Source: Bradyrhizobium sediminis (GTDB lineage: Bacteria > Pseudomonadota > Alphaproteobacteria > Rhizobiales > Xanthobacteraceae). Taken from it: 64,000 nucleotides of DNA. Shown here one piece after another: positions 34,497 to 44,265 of this stretch (its first letter is position 1; each line of letters opens with the position of its first letter). Location: positions 1,672,001 through 1,736,000 of the forward strand of contig NZ_CP076135.1 in NCBI RefSeq assembly GCF_018736105.1. Direction: 5' to 3'. The notes under the pieces were generated by a model. That model was not told where the DNA came from. It saw only the letters and a program-made list of their open reading frames with translations, and made no database searches. The translations under genes and the position numbers were made by a program.

Positions 34497-35327
34497 ATGT
34501 CGCAAAATTCAGGTCTTATGCAGGGTAAGCGCGGCGTGGTGCTGGGCGTCGCCAATAACCGTTCGATCGCCTGGGGCATCGCCAAGGCCTGCCGGGCGGC
34601 CGGCGCCGAGATCGCGCTGACCTGGCAGGGCGACGCGCTGAAGAAGCGGGTCGAGCCGCTCGCCAAGGAACTCGGCGGTATCCTGCTCGGTCACTGCGAC
34701 GTCACCGATCCCTCGACCATCGACGCGGTCTTCGAGGTGCTGCGGGAGAAATGGGGCAAGATCGACTTCGTGGTGCACGCCATCGCCTTTTCCGACAAGG
34801 ATCAGCTCGACGGCCGCTATCTCGAGACCACCGCCGACAATTTTTCCAAGACCATGCTGATCAGCTGCTACTCGCTGACCGCGATCGCCCAGCGCGCCGA
34901 AAAGCTCCTCGTCGACGGCGGCTCGATCGTGACGCTGACCTATTACGGCGCCGAGAAGTGGATGCCGCACTACAACGTGATGGGCGTTGCGAAAGCGGCG
35001 CTGGAAGCCAGCGTGCGCTATCTTGCCGCCGATCTCGGCGAGAAGAACATCCGCGTCAACGCGATCTCGGCCGGACCGATCAAGACGCTGGCGGCGTCGG
35101 GCATCGGCGACTTCCGCTATATCCTGAAGTGGAACGAATACAACGCGCCGCTGCGGCGCACCGTCTCGATCGAGGAAGTCGGCGACAGCGCGCTCTATCT
35201 GCTCTCGGACATGTCGCGCGGCGTCACCGGCGAGGTGCATCATGTCGATTCCGGCTACCATGCCGTCGGCATGAAGCGTCCGGACGCGCCGGATATCTCG
35301 CTGAGCAATTCGCTGAGCAAGGATTGA
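34497..35327 (+). CDS. fabI: Enoyl-ACP reductase (NADH)
   Basis: A 276-residue FabI, the last step of each fatty-acid elongation cycle. The nucleotide-binding part GVANNRSIAWGIAKA is typical of FabI (GxxxxxSxxxG). The catalytic Tyr and Lys lie in PHYNVMGVAKAAL, preceded by LTYYGAEKW. The C-terminal SRGVTGEVHHVDSGYH is also typical. Start at ATG 34497. It is followed by a histidine phosphatase gene and aroC in the same direction. Confidence 0.93.
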   Translation: MSQNSGLMQGKRGVVLGVANNRSIAWGIAKACRAAGAEIALTWQGDALKKRVEPLAKELGGILLGHCDVTDPSTIDAVFEVLREKWGKIDFVVHAIAFSDKDQLDGRYLETTADNFSKTMLISCYSLTAIAQRAEKLLVDGGSIVTLTYYGAEKWMPHYNVMGVAKAALEASVRYLAADLGEKNIRVNAISAGPIKTLAASGIGDFRYILKWNEYNAPLRRTVSIEEVGDSALYLLSDMSRGVTGEVHHVDSGYHAVGMKRPDAPDISLSNSLSKD

Positions 35328-35387
35328 ATAAGCTCGCCATGCCCGGCACGAGGTCGGGCATGACGAACTGGGAAAACGCGATTCTGT

Positions 35388-35981
35388 ATGCCTGTCATCT
35401 ACTACATCCGCCACGGCGAGACCGCATGGAATGCGGCAGGCCGTTTCCAGGGCTCGCGGGATATTCCGCTCAACGACCTCGGCCGCAGCCAGGCGGTCGC
35501 CGCCGGCGGCATCCTCGCCGATCTCCTGGCGCAGAACGGCCACGCGGCGACCGCGCTGCCGTTCGTGGCGAGCCCGCTCGGCCGTGCCCGCATGACCATG
35601 GAGCTGGTGCGTGGCGCGTTGCAGCTGCCGCACCACGATTACGCCGTCGACGACCGCCTGCGCGAGATCGGCTACGGCCAGTGGGAAGGCCTGACATTGC
35701 CCGAGATGGCGCAGCACGACGCCGCGACCTTTGCCGCGCGCCGCGAAGACAAATGGGGCGTCGCCGCGCCTGCGGGCGAGAGCTACGCCAGCGTCACCTT
35801 GCGCATGCGCGAGTGGTTCGACTCGCTGGCCGGCGACACCGTCACGGTCGCCCATGGCGGCACCATGCGGGCGCTGATGGTCGCACTCGGCATTTCGACG
35901 CCGCATGAGGCCTCGGAAATACCGATCGGGCAGGGCGTGGTCTACGTGTTCAGCGACGGCGGGCTGCAGAAGTATGGTTAA
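35388..35981 (+). CDS. Histidine phosphatase family protein (phosphoglycerate mutase-like)
   Basis: A 197-residue protein with the catalytic RHGE motif near the N-terminus (IRHGETAWNAAGRFQG). The second catalytic histidine is in VAHGGTMRAL, and a conserved Glu and Arg occur in LREIGYGQWEG. It would remove phosphate from a small molecule or act on sugar phosphates; the exact substrate is open. Its place between fabI and aroC suggests a shared transcript, with 60 and 129 bases between the genes. Confidence 0.85.
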   Translation: MPVIYYIRHGETAWNAAGRFQGSRDIPLNDLGRSQAVAAGGILADLLAQNGHAATALPFVASPLGRARMTMELVRGALQLPHHDYAVDDRLREIGYGQWEGLTLPEMAQHDAATFAARREDKWGVAAPAGESYASVTLRMREWFDSLAGDTVTVAHGGTMRALMVALGISTPHEASEIPIGQGVVYVFSDGGLQKYG

Positions 35982-36110
35982 GGGTGGAGGTCGCCAGACC
36001 CACCCACCGTCAAGCCCGGCCATGACGAACGAGAGGGCATTTGACCCCTCGAACCACGCGCGTTACGACACAGTCAGCATCGACCTACATTCGGCGTTCA
36101 GGCCCTCCAA

Positions 36111-37199
36111 ATGTCCTTCAACACCTTCGGTCACCTGTTCCGGGTCACGACCTTCGGCGAGAGCCACGGGATTGCGATCGGCTGCGTGGTCGACGGCTGC
36201 CCGCCGCTGCTGCCCCTGACCAACGAGGATATTCAGCGCGATCTCGACCGCCGCCGTCCCGGCCAGTCGCGCTTCACCACCCAGCGCCAGGAAGCCGATG
36301 CGGTGAAGATCCTGTCCGGCGTGATGGCGCATCCGGAGACCGGCGTGCAGGTGACGACCGGCACGCCGATTGCGCTGTTGATCGAGAACACCGACCAGCG
36401 CTCCAAGGACTATTCCGAGATCAAGGACAAGTTCCGCCCCGGCCACGCCGACTTCACCTATGAGGCGAAATACGGCCTGCGCGATTATCGCGGCGGCGGG
36501 CGTTCTTCCGCGCGGGAAACCGCGACCCGCGTCGCCGCCGGCGCCATCGCCCGCAAGATCCTGCCGGGGGTGAACGTGCGCGGCGCGCTGGTGCAGATGG
36601 GCCCGCACAAGATCGATCGCGACAAATGGGATTGGGACGAGATCGCGCGCAATCCGTTCTTCTGCCCGGACAAGGACAAGGCCGCGTTCTTCGAAGGCTA
36701 TCTCGACGGCATCCGCAAGAGCGGGTCGTCGATCGGCGCCGTCATCGAGGTAACAGCCGAAGGCGTGCCGGCGGGATTGGGCGCGCCGATCTACGCCAAG
36801 CTCGATTCCGATCTGGCGGCGGCGCTGATGAGCATCAACGCGGTGAAGGGCGTCGAGATCGGCGCCGGCTTTGGTGCTGCCGAACTGTCCGGCGAGGAAA
36901 ACGCCGACGAGATGCGGATGGGCAATCAGGGCATCAGCTTCATGTCCAATCATGCCGGCGGCGTCCTCGGCGGCATCTCCACCGGCCAGCCGGTGGTGGC
37001 GCGCTTCGCGGTGAAGCCGACCTCGTCGATTTTGTCGCCGCGCCGCACCATCGATCGCAGCGGCGCCGACACCGACATCCTGACCAAGGGCCGCCACGAC
37101 CCATGTGTGGGAATCCGCGCGGTGCCGGTCGGCGAAGCCATGATGGCCTGCGTGCTGGCGGATCATTTCCTGCGGCACCGCGGGCAGGTGGGCGGTTAA
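36111..37199 (+). CDS. aroC: Chorismate synthase
   Basis: A 362-residue enzyme making chorismate from 5-enolpyruvylshikimate 3-phosphate, with reduced FMN as cofactor. Diagnostic segments are [50 protein letters not shown] and [27 protein letters not shown] ends, all intact. The length is normal for proteobacteria. Family A repeat copy 2 follows the stop. Confidence 0.96.
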   Translation: MSFNTFGHLFRVTTFGESHGIAIGCVVDGCPPLLPLTNEDIQRDLDRRRPGQSRFTTQRQEADAVKILSGVMAHPETGVQVTTGTPIALLIENTDQRSKDYSEIKDKFRPGHADFTYEAKYGLRDYRGGGRSSARETATRVAAGAIARKILPGVNVRGALVQMGPHKIDRDKWDWDEIARNPFFCPDKDKAAFFEGYLDGIRKSGSSIGAVIEVTAEGVPAGLGAPIYAKLDSDLAAALMSINAVKGVEIGAGFGAAELSGEENADEMRMGNQGISFMSNHAGGVLGGISTGQPVVARFAVKPTSSILSPRRTIDRSGADTDILTKGRHDPCVGIRAVPVGEAMMACVLADHFLRHRGQVGG

Positions 37200-37221
37200 C
37201 GCATTTTCCAGTTCGGTGGCT

Positions 37222-37320
37222 TCATCCTTCGAGACGCCGCGCAAGCGCGGCTCCACAGGATGAGGTCTTGGACCCTCATGGTGAGGAGCGCGGCAACGCC
37301 GCGCGTCTCGAACCATGAAG
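37222..37320. repeat. Family A repeat, copy 2
   Basis: TTCATCCTTCGAGACGCCGC and GCGGCTCCACAGGATGAGG form one arm. CCCTCATGGTGAGGAGCG and CGCGCGTCTCGAACCATGAAG form the other. It has the same architecture as the element at 20964-21068, with more sequence changes. It lies between aroC and the cyclase gene. Confidence 0.7.
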
Positions 37321-37420
37321 CCCGGGCATGCGCGGGGGATGACGGTAATACCGGCGCCGAAACGCAAAGCGTTCGTCTCGCCTTGACGTCTCCGAAACTT
37401 GCGCCGCAAATGGACCTCCC

Positions 37421-38605
37421 ATGAACGCATCGGAACTGCGGAAAATTACCGACTGGCTGATCGATGGCGCGCGGTCGGCGGGCAGCCCGCTCAGGGTGAT
37501 GGCGGAGACCTGGGAACGCATGGCACAGGCGGGCTTGCCGCTATGGCGGGTCGGCGTCTTCATCCGGACGCTGCATCCCGATATTTTTGGTCGCAACTTC
37601 ATCTGGCGGCCCGGCGCCGAGGTCGAAATGGGCACGGTCGATTTCGATATCCGGGATTCGCCGCAATTTCAAAACAGCCCGCTGGCCGTCGTCTTCACCC
37701 AGGGAATAGAGGTGAGGGCCCGCGTCGACGACCCCGAGAGCAAGCGCTTCCCGATCATCGAGGATATGCGCGCCGAAGGCGTCACCGATTATATCGCGCT
37801 GCCGCTGCTGTTCACTGACGGCTCGATCCACGCATCGAGCTGGACTACGAAGCAGCCGGGCGGCTTCACCGACGAACAGTTGAGCGCATTGCGGTCGGTG
37901 ATCCCGCCGCTGGCGCGGGTAACCGAAATCATCAGCCTGCGCCGTACCGCGTCGATCCTGCTCGACACCTATGTCGGCAACCGCGCCGGCGCGCGGATCC
38001 TGGGCGGCCAGATCCGCCGCGGCCATACCGATACGATGGATGCGGCGATCTGGCTGTCGGACCTGCGCGGCTTCACCGCGTTGTCGGACCGGCTGCCGGC
38101 CGAAACCGTGGTCGATATCCTCAACGGCTATTTCGACTGCCAGGTGTCGTCGATCCGGAATCACGGCGGTGAAGTCCTGAAGTTCATGGGCGACGGGCTG
38201 CTCGCGGTGTTTCCGATCGACGAATATGTCGGCGACGTCCACCAGGTTTGCGGAAGCGTGCTGGAAGCCGCCCGCGAATCCCGCGCCAGCGTCGAGGCGA
38301 TGCAATACCCGGTCGGCGACGCCGTCGAGCGCTTCCGCTTCGGCGTCGCGCTGCATGTCGGCAGAATCCTCTACGGCAATATCGGCGGCGGCAACCGGCT
38401 CGACTTCACCTGCATCGGTCCCGCCGTCAATCTCGCAGCAAGGCTGGAAAAGATCGCAGGCCGGCTCGGCCGCACCGTGGTGGCGTCGGCCGGATTTGCA
38501 GGCATCTGCGCCGGCAGCTGGGCCGATCTCGGCGAGTTCCCGATCGCGGGTTTTTCGAAGGCCGAGCGGGTTTATGGGCTGGTGGATGAGGCGCCGGCGG
38601 CCTAA
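37421..38605 (+). CDS. Adenylate/guanylate cyclase, class III
   Basis: A 394-residue soluble protein. The N-terminal sensory-type region (about 1-190) has no membrane helices and looks GAF-like in layout. The class III cyclase domain (about 200-390) follows: metal-binding Asp residues lie in IWLSDLRGFTALSDR and KFMGDGLLAVFP, and the later substrate segment is NRLDFTCIGPAVNLAARLE. It would make cAMP from ATP in the cytoplasm. Its end overlaps the convergent membrane-protein gene by 4 bases. Confidence 0.88.
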   Translation: MNASELRKITDWLIDGARSAGSPLRVMAETWERMAQAGLPLWRVGVFIRTLHPDIFGRNFIWRPGAEVEMGTVDFDIRDSPQFQNSPLAVVFTQGIEVRARVDDPESKRFPIIEDMRAEGVTDYIALPLLFTDGSIHASSWTTKQPGGFTDEQLSALRSVIPPLARVTEIISLRRTASILLDTYVGNRAGARILGGQIRRGHTDTMDAAIWLSDLRGFTALSDRLPAETVVDILNGYFDCQVSSIRNHGGEVLKFMGDGLLAVFPIDEYVGDVHQVCGSVLEAARESRASVEAMQYPVGDAVERFRFGVALHVGRILYGNIGGGNRLDFTCIGPAVNLAARLEKIAGRLGRTVVASAGFAGICAGSWADLGEFPIAGFSKAERVYGLVDEAPAA

Positions 38606-39360
38606 GCGGCGCCGCGGAGGTAGGACTGCTTGAGGCCATAGGTCAGGACCAGCAGCGTCACCCAAAGGCGCATCGCCGCAAAGCCGAGAGTGACGGTGAA
38701 ATAGATTAGGGTCTTGGTCTGATGGCTGGACGCCGCGACGACTGAGGAGCCCCAGAATCCGTTCAAGACCACATTCTGAATGGGACCGAGCGCAACGTAA
38801 AATACGGCAAGGACCACGATCGCGGCGCCGAACCGGACACCCTGGTTGAGCAGACCGCGAAATGCCGACGCAAAGCTCGGCTTTCCGCTGTTGCGATCGA
38901 TGCCAAGAACGAGAAGCAGCACGAGTGCTGCCATGCATGCACTCCAGACTTTTCCGGAAATGCTGGACTGGTTGAATGCCATCGAGTCCAGCCCCAGCAT
39001 AAAGTAAGGCGCGATGGACGCATTGCCGAGATTGTGCAGCAACAGGGTGGCCGCAACCATCACCGCCATGATGCGGCCAAATATTCGGAGCGAGAGTCGT
39101 AGCTCCCGGTCGAGGGGCAGCGCATCGAGGTGGGAGGAGCGGTCGAATATCGCGAATACACGTCGGGCGACCGCCATGAAAGCCATCAGCACAGCGACCC
39201 ATGTGCCGCACGCGGCCAGCAGATTCAACAGTGGTTTATCTTCGGGGCCGACGATCCGGCAGGTCAGTGCCAACATCAGCCAGGGCACCGCCTCGACGAA
39301 ACGGAAGGGGCCGAACGAGGTGTCCGGCCACACCAGTCTCAGGGCCCGCGCGATCGCCAT
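38602..39360 (-). CDS. Membrane protein of unknown function, tandem paralogue 1
   Basis: A 252-residue protein with about six hydrophobic segments. The signatures TSFGPFRFVEAVPWLM at the start and AMRLWVTLLVLTYGLKQSYLRG at the end are shared with the gene immediately upstream (39365-40132), from which it is separated by 4 bases. The central parts differ more. I recognise no family. It is an inner-membrane protein, possibly acting as a pair with its neighbour. Confidence 0.65.
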   Translation of the reverse strand: MAIARALRLVWPDTSFGPFRFVEAVPWLMLALTCRIVGPEDKPLLNLLAACGTWVAVLMAFMAVARRVFAIFDRSSHLDALPLDRELRLSLRIFGRIMAVMVAATLLLHNLGNASIAPYFMLGLDSMAFNQSSISGKVWSACMAALVLLLVLGIDRNSGKPSFASAFRGLLNQGVRFGAAIVVLAVFYVALGPIQNVVLNGFWGSSVVAASSHQTKTLIYFTVTLGFAAMRLWVTLLVLTYGLKQSYLRGAA

Positions 39361-39364
39361 CGTC

Positions 39365-40132
39365 CTACGCGCCGCCGCTGCGGAGGTAGGACTGCTTCAG
39401 GCCCCAGGTCAGGATCAGCAAGGTGATCCAAAGCCGCAGCATCGCGAAGGAGAAGATGAAGACAAAGTAGATCAGGTTCTTGATGAACTGGCTGGAGGAA
39501 GATACCTGCCAGAAATTCCAGATCGCGCTGCGCACCCAGCCCTGGCCGAGACCAAGCCCGAGATAGACCGCGCCGAGCACGACCACCGCGGCTCCGACCC
39601 ACAGGCCGCGCCGGGCGAATTCGGCGAGCGCCCTCACGAAGCTGACCTGGCCATGATTGCGCTCGGCATCGACGATCATCAGCAGGACGAGGGCGGCGAC
39701 CATCGCACTCCAGAACTTGCCGATATTCGTCCACTGATCGAACGCCATGCCGTCGAGCCCGTTCATCATGTGCGGCGCGAACGATGTGAACCCTGCCGCC
39801 AGCAGGGCGCAGCCTGCCGCGAACATCAGCAGCGCGATCCGCCACAGCACCGCTCTCGACAGCCTGAACTGTTCGGTGAATTCGAGTTCGCCGAGGTTGG
39901 TCTGGCCGTCGTTGAGTTCGATCGAGCGTTGAGCCACGACGAGGAAGGCATGGAGCACCGCGATGCTGGCCACGACGATGGCCGGAAACGCCACCGCCCC
40001 GCCGCCGAACGCGATCACGCGCATCGCCGCGGCCATCACCAGCCAGGGCAACGCTTCGAGGAAGCGGAATGGCCCGAATGAAATTTCCGGGAGAGATTGC
40101 TGCCGGAGCTGCTTGCGGAGTGCGATGGTCAT
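39365..40132 (-). CDS. Membrane protein of unknown function, tandem paralogue 2
   Basis: A 255-residue protein with about six membrane segments. Shared signatures with the previous gene are ISFGPFRFLEALPWLV at the start, FWSAMVAALVLLMIVDAERN in the middle and MLRLWITLLILTWGLKQSYLRS at the end. The conserved C-terminal GLKQSYLR, just before the stop, suggests a cytoplasmic contact site. First gene of a two-gene unit; clpS lies upstream in the same direction after 74 bases. Function unknown. Confidence 0.65.
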   Translation of the reverse strand: MTIALRKQLRQQSLPEISFGPFRFLEALPWLVMAAAMRVIAFGGGAVAFPAIVVASIAVLHAFLVVAQRSIELNDGQTNLGELEFTEQFRLSRAVLWRIALLMFAAGCALLAAGFTSFAPHMMNGLDGMAFDQWTNIGKFWSAMVAALVLLMIVDAERNHGQVSFVRALAEFARRGLWVGAAVVVLGAVYLGLGLGQGWVRSAIWNFWQVSSSSQFIKNLIYFVFIFSFAMLRLWITLLILTWGLKQSYLRSGGA

Positions 40133-40206
40133 GGCGCGACCATGTCAGCCGAACCTGAAAACTCGGTGCGAGTGGTCGGTAAAATTGAAACTAAAACGGG
40201 AAGCTG

Positions 40207-40512
40207 CTATTCCTCGGGCTCGGTGGTGAACAGCAGCGGGTAGCCCTTGGCGCGGCCGGCGTCGGTGGCGCGCGTCGCCTTGGTTTCGGCGACGTCCCTG
40301 GTGAAGACGGCGACCACGCATACGCCGCGCCGGTGCGCCGTGATCATCACCTTGTGCGCCTGATCCTCGGTCATGTGGAATTCCGCCTTCAGGACGGTGA
40401 CGACGAATTCGCGGGGCGTGTAGTCGTCGTTGACCAGGATGACCTTGTGCAGGCGCGGCCGTTCGGTCTTGGTCTTGACCTTGGTCTTCGGCTTGGTGAC
40501 GGCGTCGATCAT
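40207..40512 (-). CDS. clpS: ATP-dependent Clp protease adaptor ClpS
   Basis: A 101-residue adaptor that passes N-degron substrates to ClpAP. The N-terminal extension is basic and flexible (TKPKTKVKTKTERPR). The binding-pocket segment VILVNDDYTPREFV, the helix with VMITAHRRGVCVVAVF and the Met/Leu gate residues are intact. Standard length. clpA is not in the window. Confidence 0.93.
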   Translation of the reverse strand: MIDAVTKPKTKVKTKTERPRLHKVILVNDDYTPREFVVTVLKAEFHMTEDQAHKVMITAHRRGVCVVAVFTRDVAETKATRATDAGRAKGYPLLFTTEPEE

Positions 40513-40548
40513 TCCGGCAGGCTCTCCCGACGGCGCCGTGCGCGGCGA

Positions 40549-40785
40549 TCAGTTGGCGCGGCATTCCGACTGGCACTGCGTCATGGTCGGATCGCCGCGG
40601 CCCGCGGCCGTCCCGATCAGTTTACAGGCTCCCGGTCTTTCCTGGAACCGGGCATTGCAACAGAAACAGCGCGCCGGATTCGTTCCAATCCGTGTCGCTT
40701 GCGGCGGCGGGCGCCGGCTAACCTGATTGTGTAGGGACAACCGATGTTCCCGCTTTTCGGAGCCCGGTTTGCGTGTCACGATCAC
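40549..40785 (-). CDS. Possible small Cys-rich protein (doubtful)
   Basis: A 78-codon frame in the 296-base gap between clpS and the DUF1194 gene. The C-terminal half has six cysteines (ARCFCCNARF, GACKLIG, TQCQSECRAN), which could be a real small protein, but the N-terminal half looks random and there is no signal peptide. The region may equally be only the clpS promoter. Confidence 0.2.
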   Translation of the reverse strand: MIVTRKPGSEKREHRLSLHNQVSRRPPPQATRIGTNPARCFCCNARFQERPGACKLIGTAAGRGDPTMTQCQSECRAN

Positions 40786-40808
40786 GTCATACGACGGGAG
40801 GGCCGCTG

Positions 40809-41660
40809 ATGCGCTGGTGTGTCTCGATCGGGGCGGTGCTTGTCGCAGGCGCCATGGCTGGAGGCGACGTCGTGGGGATCGCCGCGCCGACCCCCGGCAA
40901 CCAGCTCAGCCATCAACTCGCCAACAAGGAGGTCGACCCGTCCGTCGACGTCGAACTGGTGCTTGCGGTCGACGTTTCCTATTCGATGGACATGGACGAG
41001 CTCGCGCTTCAACGCGAGGGTTACGCGCAAGCCATCGTCTCCAGGGAATTTCTGCAGGCGCTGAAGACCGGCCCGAACGGCAAGATCGCGGTGACCTATT
41101 TCGAATGGGCGGCGTCGGGCGACCAGAAGATCATCATTCCCTGGCGGGTGATCGACGGCCCGGAGACGGCGGATGCCGTCGCCAACGAGATCATGAAGAC
41201 GCCGATCCGCCGGGCCTCGCGCACCTCGATCTCGGGGGCGATCCATTTCGCGATGCCGCTGTTCGACGAGAACCCGCATCGCGGCTTGAGGCGCGTGATC
41301 GATATTTCCGGCGACGGACCCAACAACAACGGCTCGCCGGTCACGGCCGCGCGGGATGCCGCGCTGGAGAAGGGGATCGTCATCAACGGCCTGCCGATCA
41401 TGGTGAAGGAGCCGTCCTATTCGACGATGGATATCGACCACCTCGATTTCTATTACGAGGACTGCGTGATCGGCGGCCCGGGTTCGTTCGTGGTGACGAT
41501 CAAGGACCGCGACAAGTTCAAGGAGGCGATCCGGACCAAGCTCGTGCTCGAGGTCGCCGGCCGCACGCCCGAGCGCCCGATCGTCCCGGTGGCTTCGAAG
41601 GAGCCGCGGGTCAACTGCATGATCGGCGAGAAGATCTGGCAGGACAGGTGGGGAAGGTGA
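40809..41660 (+). CDS. DUF1194 / von Willebrand factor A-like secreted protein
   Basis: A 283-residue protein from ATG 40809 with a signal peptide (hydrophobic region around 6-22). The DUF1194 vWA-like domain starts with a MIDAS-type motif (VLAVDVSYSMDMDE, DxSxS pattern). TSISGAI and VIDISGDGPNN supply the further metal-site residues. Two late cysteines (EDCVIGG, VNCMIGE) may pair. Probably a periplasmic metal-dependent adhesion or binding protein; partner unknown. Single gene, convergent with the RlmD-like gene. Confidence 0.75.
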   Translation: MRWCVSIGAVLVAGAMAGGDVVGIAAPTPGNQLSHQLANKEVDPSVDVELVLAVDVSYSMDMDELALQREGYAQAIVSREFLQALKTGPNGKIAVTYFEWAASGDQKIIIPWRVIDGPETADAVANEIMKTPIRRASRTSISGAIHFAMPLFDENPHRGLRRVIDISGDGPNNNGSPVTAARDAALEKGIVINGLPIMVKEPSYSTMDIDHLDFYYEDCVIGGPGSFVVTIKDRDKFKEAIRTKLVLEVAGRTPERPIVPVASKEPRVNCMIGEKIWQDRWGR

Positions 41661-41677
41661 TTTCTAGCGCGTGAACT

Positions 41678-42916
41678 TCAACGTGCGAACCGCGCCACCA
41701 GTTCGACATGCGAGGTATGGCGGAACTGGTCGACCGGCGTCACGCTCTGCATCTTGTAACCGCTATCGACCAGGATCCGGGCGTCGCGGGCAAACGTCGC
41801 GACATTGCAGGACACTGCGACCACGACCGGAATCTTGCTGGCGGCAAGCTGCCTGGCTTGCGCCTCGGCGCCCTGCCGCGGCGGATCGAACACGACGGCG
41901 TCGTAGTCGCGCAATTCCGGCGGCATCAGCGGCCGCCGGAACAGGTCGCGCGCCTCGGCCTTGACGGGCTTCAGGCCTGATGTCGAGGTCGCCGCCTTCT
42001 GCAGCGCGGTGACCGCGCCGGCATCGCTGTCGAAGGCCGTAACCCGGGCCTTCGCCGCCAGCCTCAGCGCGAACGGGCCAACCCCGCAAAACAGGTCGGC
42101 GACATGTTTGGCGCGTTTGCAGCGTTCCGCTACCAGCGCCGCCAGCGTTTCCTCGCCGGCAACGGTGGCCTGCAGGAACGAGCCCGGCGGCAAGGTGACC
42201 CGCGCGGACCCGATCGCGATCGTCGGCGGGGTGCGCATCAGCACCAGCTCGCCGTGGCGCGTCAGCCGTGCCAGCCGATGTTGCTCGGCGAGGCGCGACA
42301 GCGTGGCGATCATGGCCGGCGGCAGCGGCCCGGAGCCGCGCACGTCGACGTCGAGTCCGCTATCGGTCATGGTGATCTGGATGTCGAGCGGCTTTCCGAC
42401 CGCGATCAATGGCTCGGCCAAGGCCCACGCCGCATCGAGCGCGCCGCTCAGGCCGGGATCGAGAATCGGGCAGTGGTCGATCGGAATGACGTCGTGCGAA
42501 CCGGCCGCGGTGTAGCCCACCCTGAGCACTTCGTGCGTGCCCATCCGGGCATGCAGGGTGATCCGCCGGCGGCCGAGGCCATGGGCATCGATCAGCGGGT
42601 CTACCTCGCAGTCGAGCCTGGTGCGCGCCAGCGTCTCGACCACCATGTCGCGCTTCCAGGCGCGGTAGCGTTCGCCCTGCCAGTGCTGGATAGCGCAGCC
42701 GCCGCAGATGGCGAAATGCGGGCAGAACGGTGCGATCCGGTCCGGGCTCGCGACGTCGACCTGCAGCAGGCGGCGGCGGTCGGGGTGACCCGGCACCGGC
42801 GCCACCTCGATCGTCTCGCCGGGAAGCGCATACGGCACGTAGATCGACTGCCCGCCGACGATGGCGACGCCGTCGCCGTGATGGCCGACATGATCGATGG
42901 TGAGGTGCTCAACCAC
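41678..42916 (-). CDS. 23S rRNA (uracil-5-)-methyltransferase, RlmD/RumA family
   Basis: A 412-residue enzyme from GTG 42916, which overlaps the tlyA stop by 8 bases. An N-terminal TRAM-like domain (about 1-60: [20 protein letters not shown]) precedes iron-sulfur cysteines [15 protein letters not shown]. The SAM domain follows with [14 protein letters not shown] and [11 protein letters not shown], and the catalytic nucleophile is in [13 protein letters not shown]. It methylates a uridine in 23S rRNA. It is probably an RlmD-type enzyme, but RlmC-like specificity cannot be excluded. Confidence 0.88.
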   Translation of the reverse strand: MVEHLTIDHVGHHGDGVAIVGGQSIYVPYALPGETIEVAPVPGHPDRRRLLQVDVASPDRIAPFCPHFAICGGCAIQHWQGERYRAWKRDMVVETLARTRLDCEVDPLIDAHGLGRRRITLHARMGTHEVLRVGYTAAGSHDVIPIDHCPILDPGLSGALDAAWALAEPLIAVGKPLDIQITMTDSGLDVDVRGSGPLPPAMIATLSRLAEQHRLARLTRHGELVLMRTPPTIAIGSARVTLPPGSFLQATVAGEETLAALVAERCKRAKHVADLFCGVGPFALRLAAKARVTAFDSDAGAVTALQKAATSTSGLKPVKAEARDLFRRPLMPPELRDYDAVVFDPPRQGAEAQARQLAASKIPVVVAVSCNVATFARDARILVDSGYKMQSVTPVDQFRHTSHVELVARFAR

Positions 42917-43670
42917 GGCGCGCGCCGATGAAGAATTCGAAGTTGCCGTCGCCGCCTGCGATCGATGACGGAAACACCTTGATGTCGGTGCAGCCGAGCG
43001 AGGCGGCAAACGCCGCGATGTCGTCGCAGACTTGCTGATGCACCGCGGCGTCGCGGATGATGCCGCGCTTGGAATGTTTTCGCGGCGCCTCGAATTGCGG
43101 CTTGATCAATGCCAAGAGATGCATCGGCGCTGCCGCCAGCGACAGCGCTACCGGCAGCACGGCCTTCAGGGAAATGAAACTGACGTCGATGACGACGATG
43201 TCCGGCCGCGCCGGCAGGCGCTTGCCTTCAAGATTGCGAATGTCGGTGGCTTCCATGGAGACGATTTTGGGATGGCCGTGCAGCGAAGGATGCAGCTGGC
43301 CGTGGCCGACATCGATCGAGAACACCAGGCTGGCGCCGTTGGCGAGCAACACCTCGGTGAAACCGCCGGTCGATGCGCCGACGTCGAGGCAGACGTGATC
43401 CTCGATTTCGATCGGATATTGCTCCAGCGCGCCCGCCAGCTTGACGCCGCCGCGCGAGACGAAGGGATGCGCGGGCTGCGCCGTTATTACCGCATCGGCC
43501 GGAATGGTTTCGGAGGGCTTGGCGACCTGCCTGTCATTGGCGGTGACGAGGCCGGCTTCGATCGCGGCCTGCGCCCGTGCCCGGCTCTCGAACAGGCCGC
43601 GCTCGACCAGCAGCATGTCGGCGCGCTTGCGGGCAGGGGGAAGGCTGCGGTCGTGCCTGGCCACGGTCAA
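42909..43670 (-). CDS. tlyA: TlyA-family rRNA 2'-O-methyltransferase
   Basis: A 253-residue protein. An S4 RNA-binding domain (about 15-75: [20 protein letters not shown]) is followed by an FtsJ-like methyltransferase domain with [16 protein letters not shown] and the catalytic Lys-Asp-Lys-type residues in [11 protein letters not shown] and [10 protein letters not shown]. It modifies ribose in 16S/23S rRNA. It overlaps the RlmD-like gene (8 bases) and the nucleoside deoxyribosyltransferase gene (4 bases), so the three are one coupled operon. Confidence 0.9.
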   Translation of the reverse strand: MTVARHDRSLPPARKRADMLLVERGLFESRARAQAAIEAGLVTANDRQVAKPSETIPADAVITAQPAHPFVSRGGVKLAGALEQYPIEIEDHVCLDVGASTGGFTEVLLANGASLVFSIDVGHGQLHPSLHGHPKIVSMEATDIRNLEGKRLPARPDIVVIDVSFISLKAVLPVALSLAAAPMHLLALIKPQFEAPRKHSKRGIIRDAAVHQQVCDDIAAFAASLGCTDIKVFPSSIAGGDGNFEFFIGARRG

Positions 43671-44239
43671 CTCGATGCCCGCACATGGGCCGGAGACAAC
43701 CGCTCGGCCGCCATGCGCACGCAGGCCTCGAATGCGGTGAGATCGCGCCAGAGGTCTGCGGGCGCCTGCTGTGGCGTCACCAGCGTGCAGCCGTACAGAT
43801 CGAGCGCATGGATCATCATCAGGTTGTCGGTCAGCCCGAAATCCTCGACGGTCAGGCCGTGCCGGTCGATCAGGCGTCCATCGCGCGAATTCACGCCGGT
43901 GAATTCGCGGACGCGGTCGGCGTAGGACGAGGGATGATTGGAGTAGCCCAGGCAGAGCTTGCCGCGCCCCGCCATGTAGCCGAGTTCGTAGACGGTCCCG
44001 GCATCCGCGCCCGGTCCGCGGAACGGCGTGAGGTTGGCGATCACGGCGTCGGCCTCGATCATCATGGCCTGGTTGCCCTTGAAGATATTGAGCGAGGCAT
44101 CGGCTGCCGTCACGTCGACGGCATTATCCAGCGGATAGAGCCCGGTCAGGCCATGGCGCGCGCAAACTTCCGCCTTGCGCCGTCCTATATCAAGGGCGTC
44201 GGGCAGAAAAACGTCGGGACCGGCGAGGTAAATCTTCAT
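43667..44239 (-). CDS. Nucleoside 2-deoxyribosyltransferase family protein
   Basis: A 190-residue protein from ATG 44239. KIYLAGPDVFLPDA at the start, ANLTPFRGPGADAGTVYELGYM with the catalytic Glu in the middle, and the C-terminal layout match the nucleoside 2-deoxyribosyltransferase/DUF4406-like fold. It would move deoxyribose between bases or hydrolyse nucleotides. It is the first gene of the coupled operon with tlyA and the rlmD-like gene. A family A repeat lies just upstream. Confidence 0.8.
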   Translation of the reverse strand: MKIYLAGPDVFLPDALDIGRRKAEVCARHGLTGLYPLDNAVDVTAADASLNIFKGNQAMMIEADAVIANLTPFRGPGADAGTVYELGYMAGRGKLCLGYSNHPSSYADRVREFTGVNSRDGRLIDRHGLTVEDFGLTDNLMMIHALDLYGCTLVTPQQAPADLWRDLTAFEACVRMAAERLSPAHVRASS

Positions 44240-44265
44240 TTCGATTGAAGCAGCAGATGGCTCGT

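Noticed and set aside
34509-37430. Minus-strand frames of 504 and 455 codons opposite fabI, the histidine phosphatase and aroC
   Set aside because: Antisense to essential conserved genes; no domain content.
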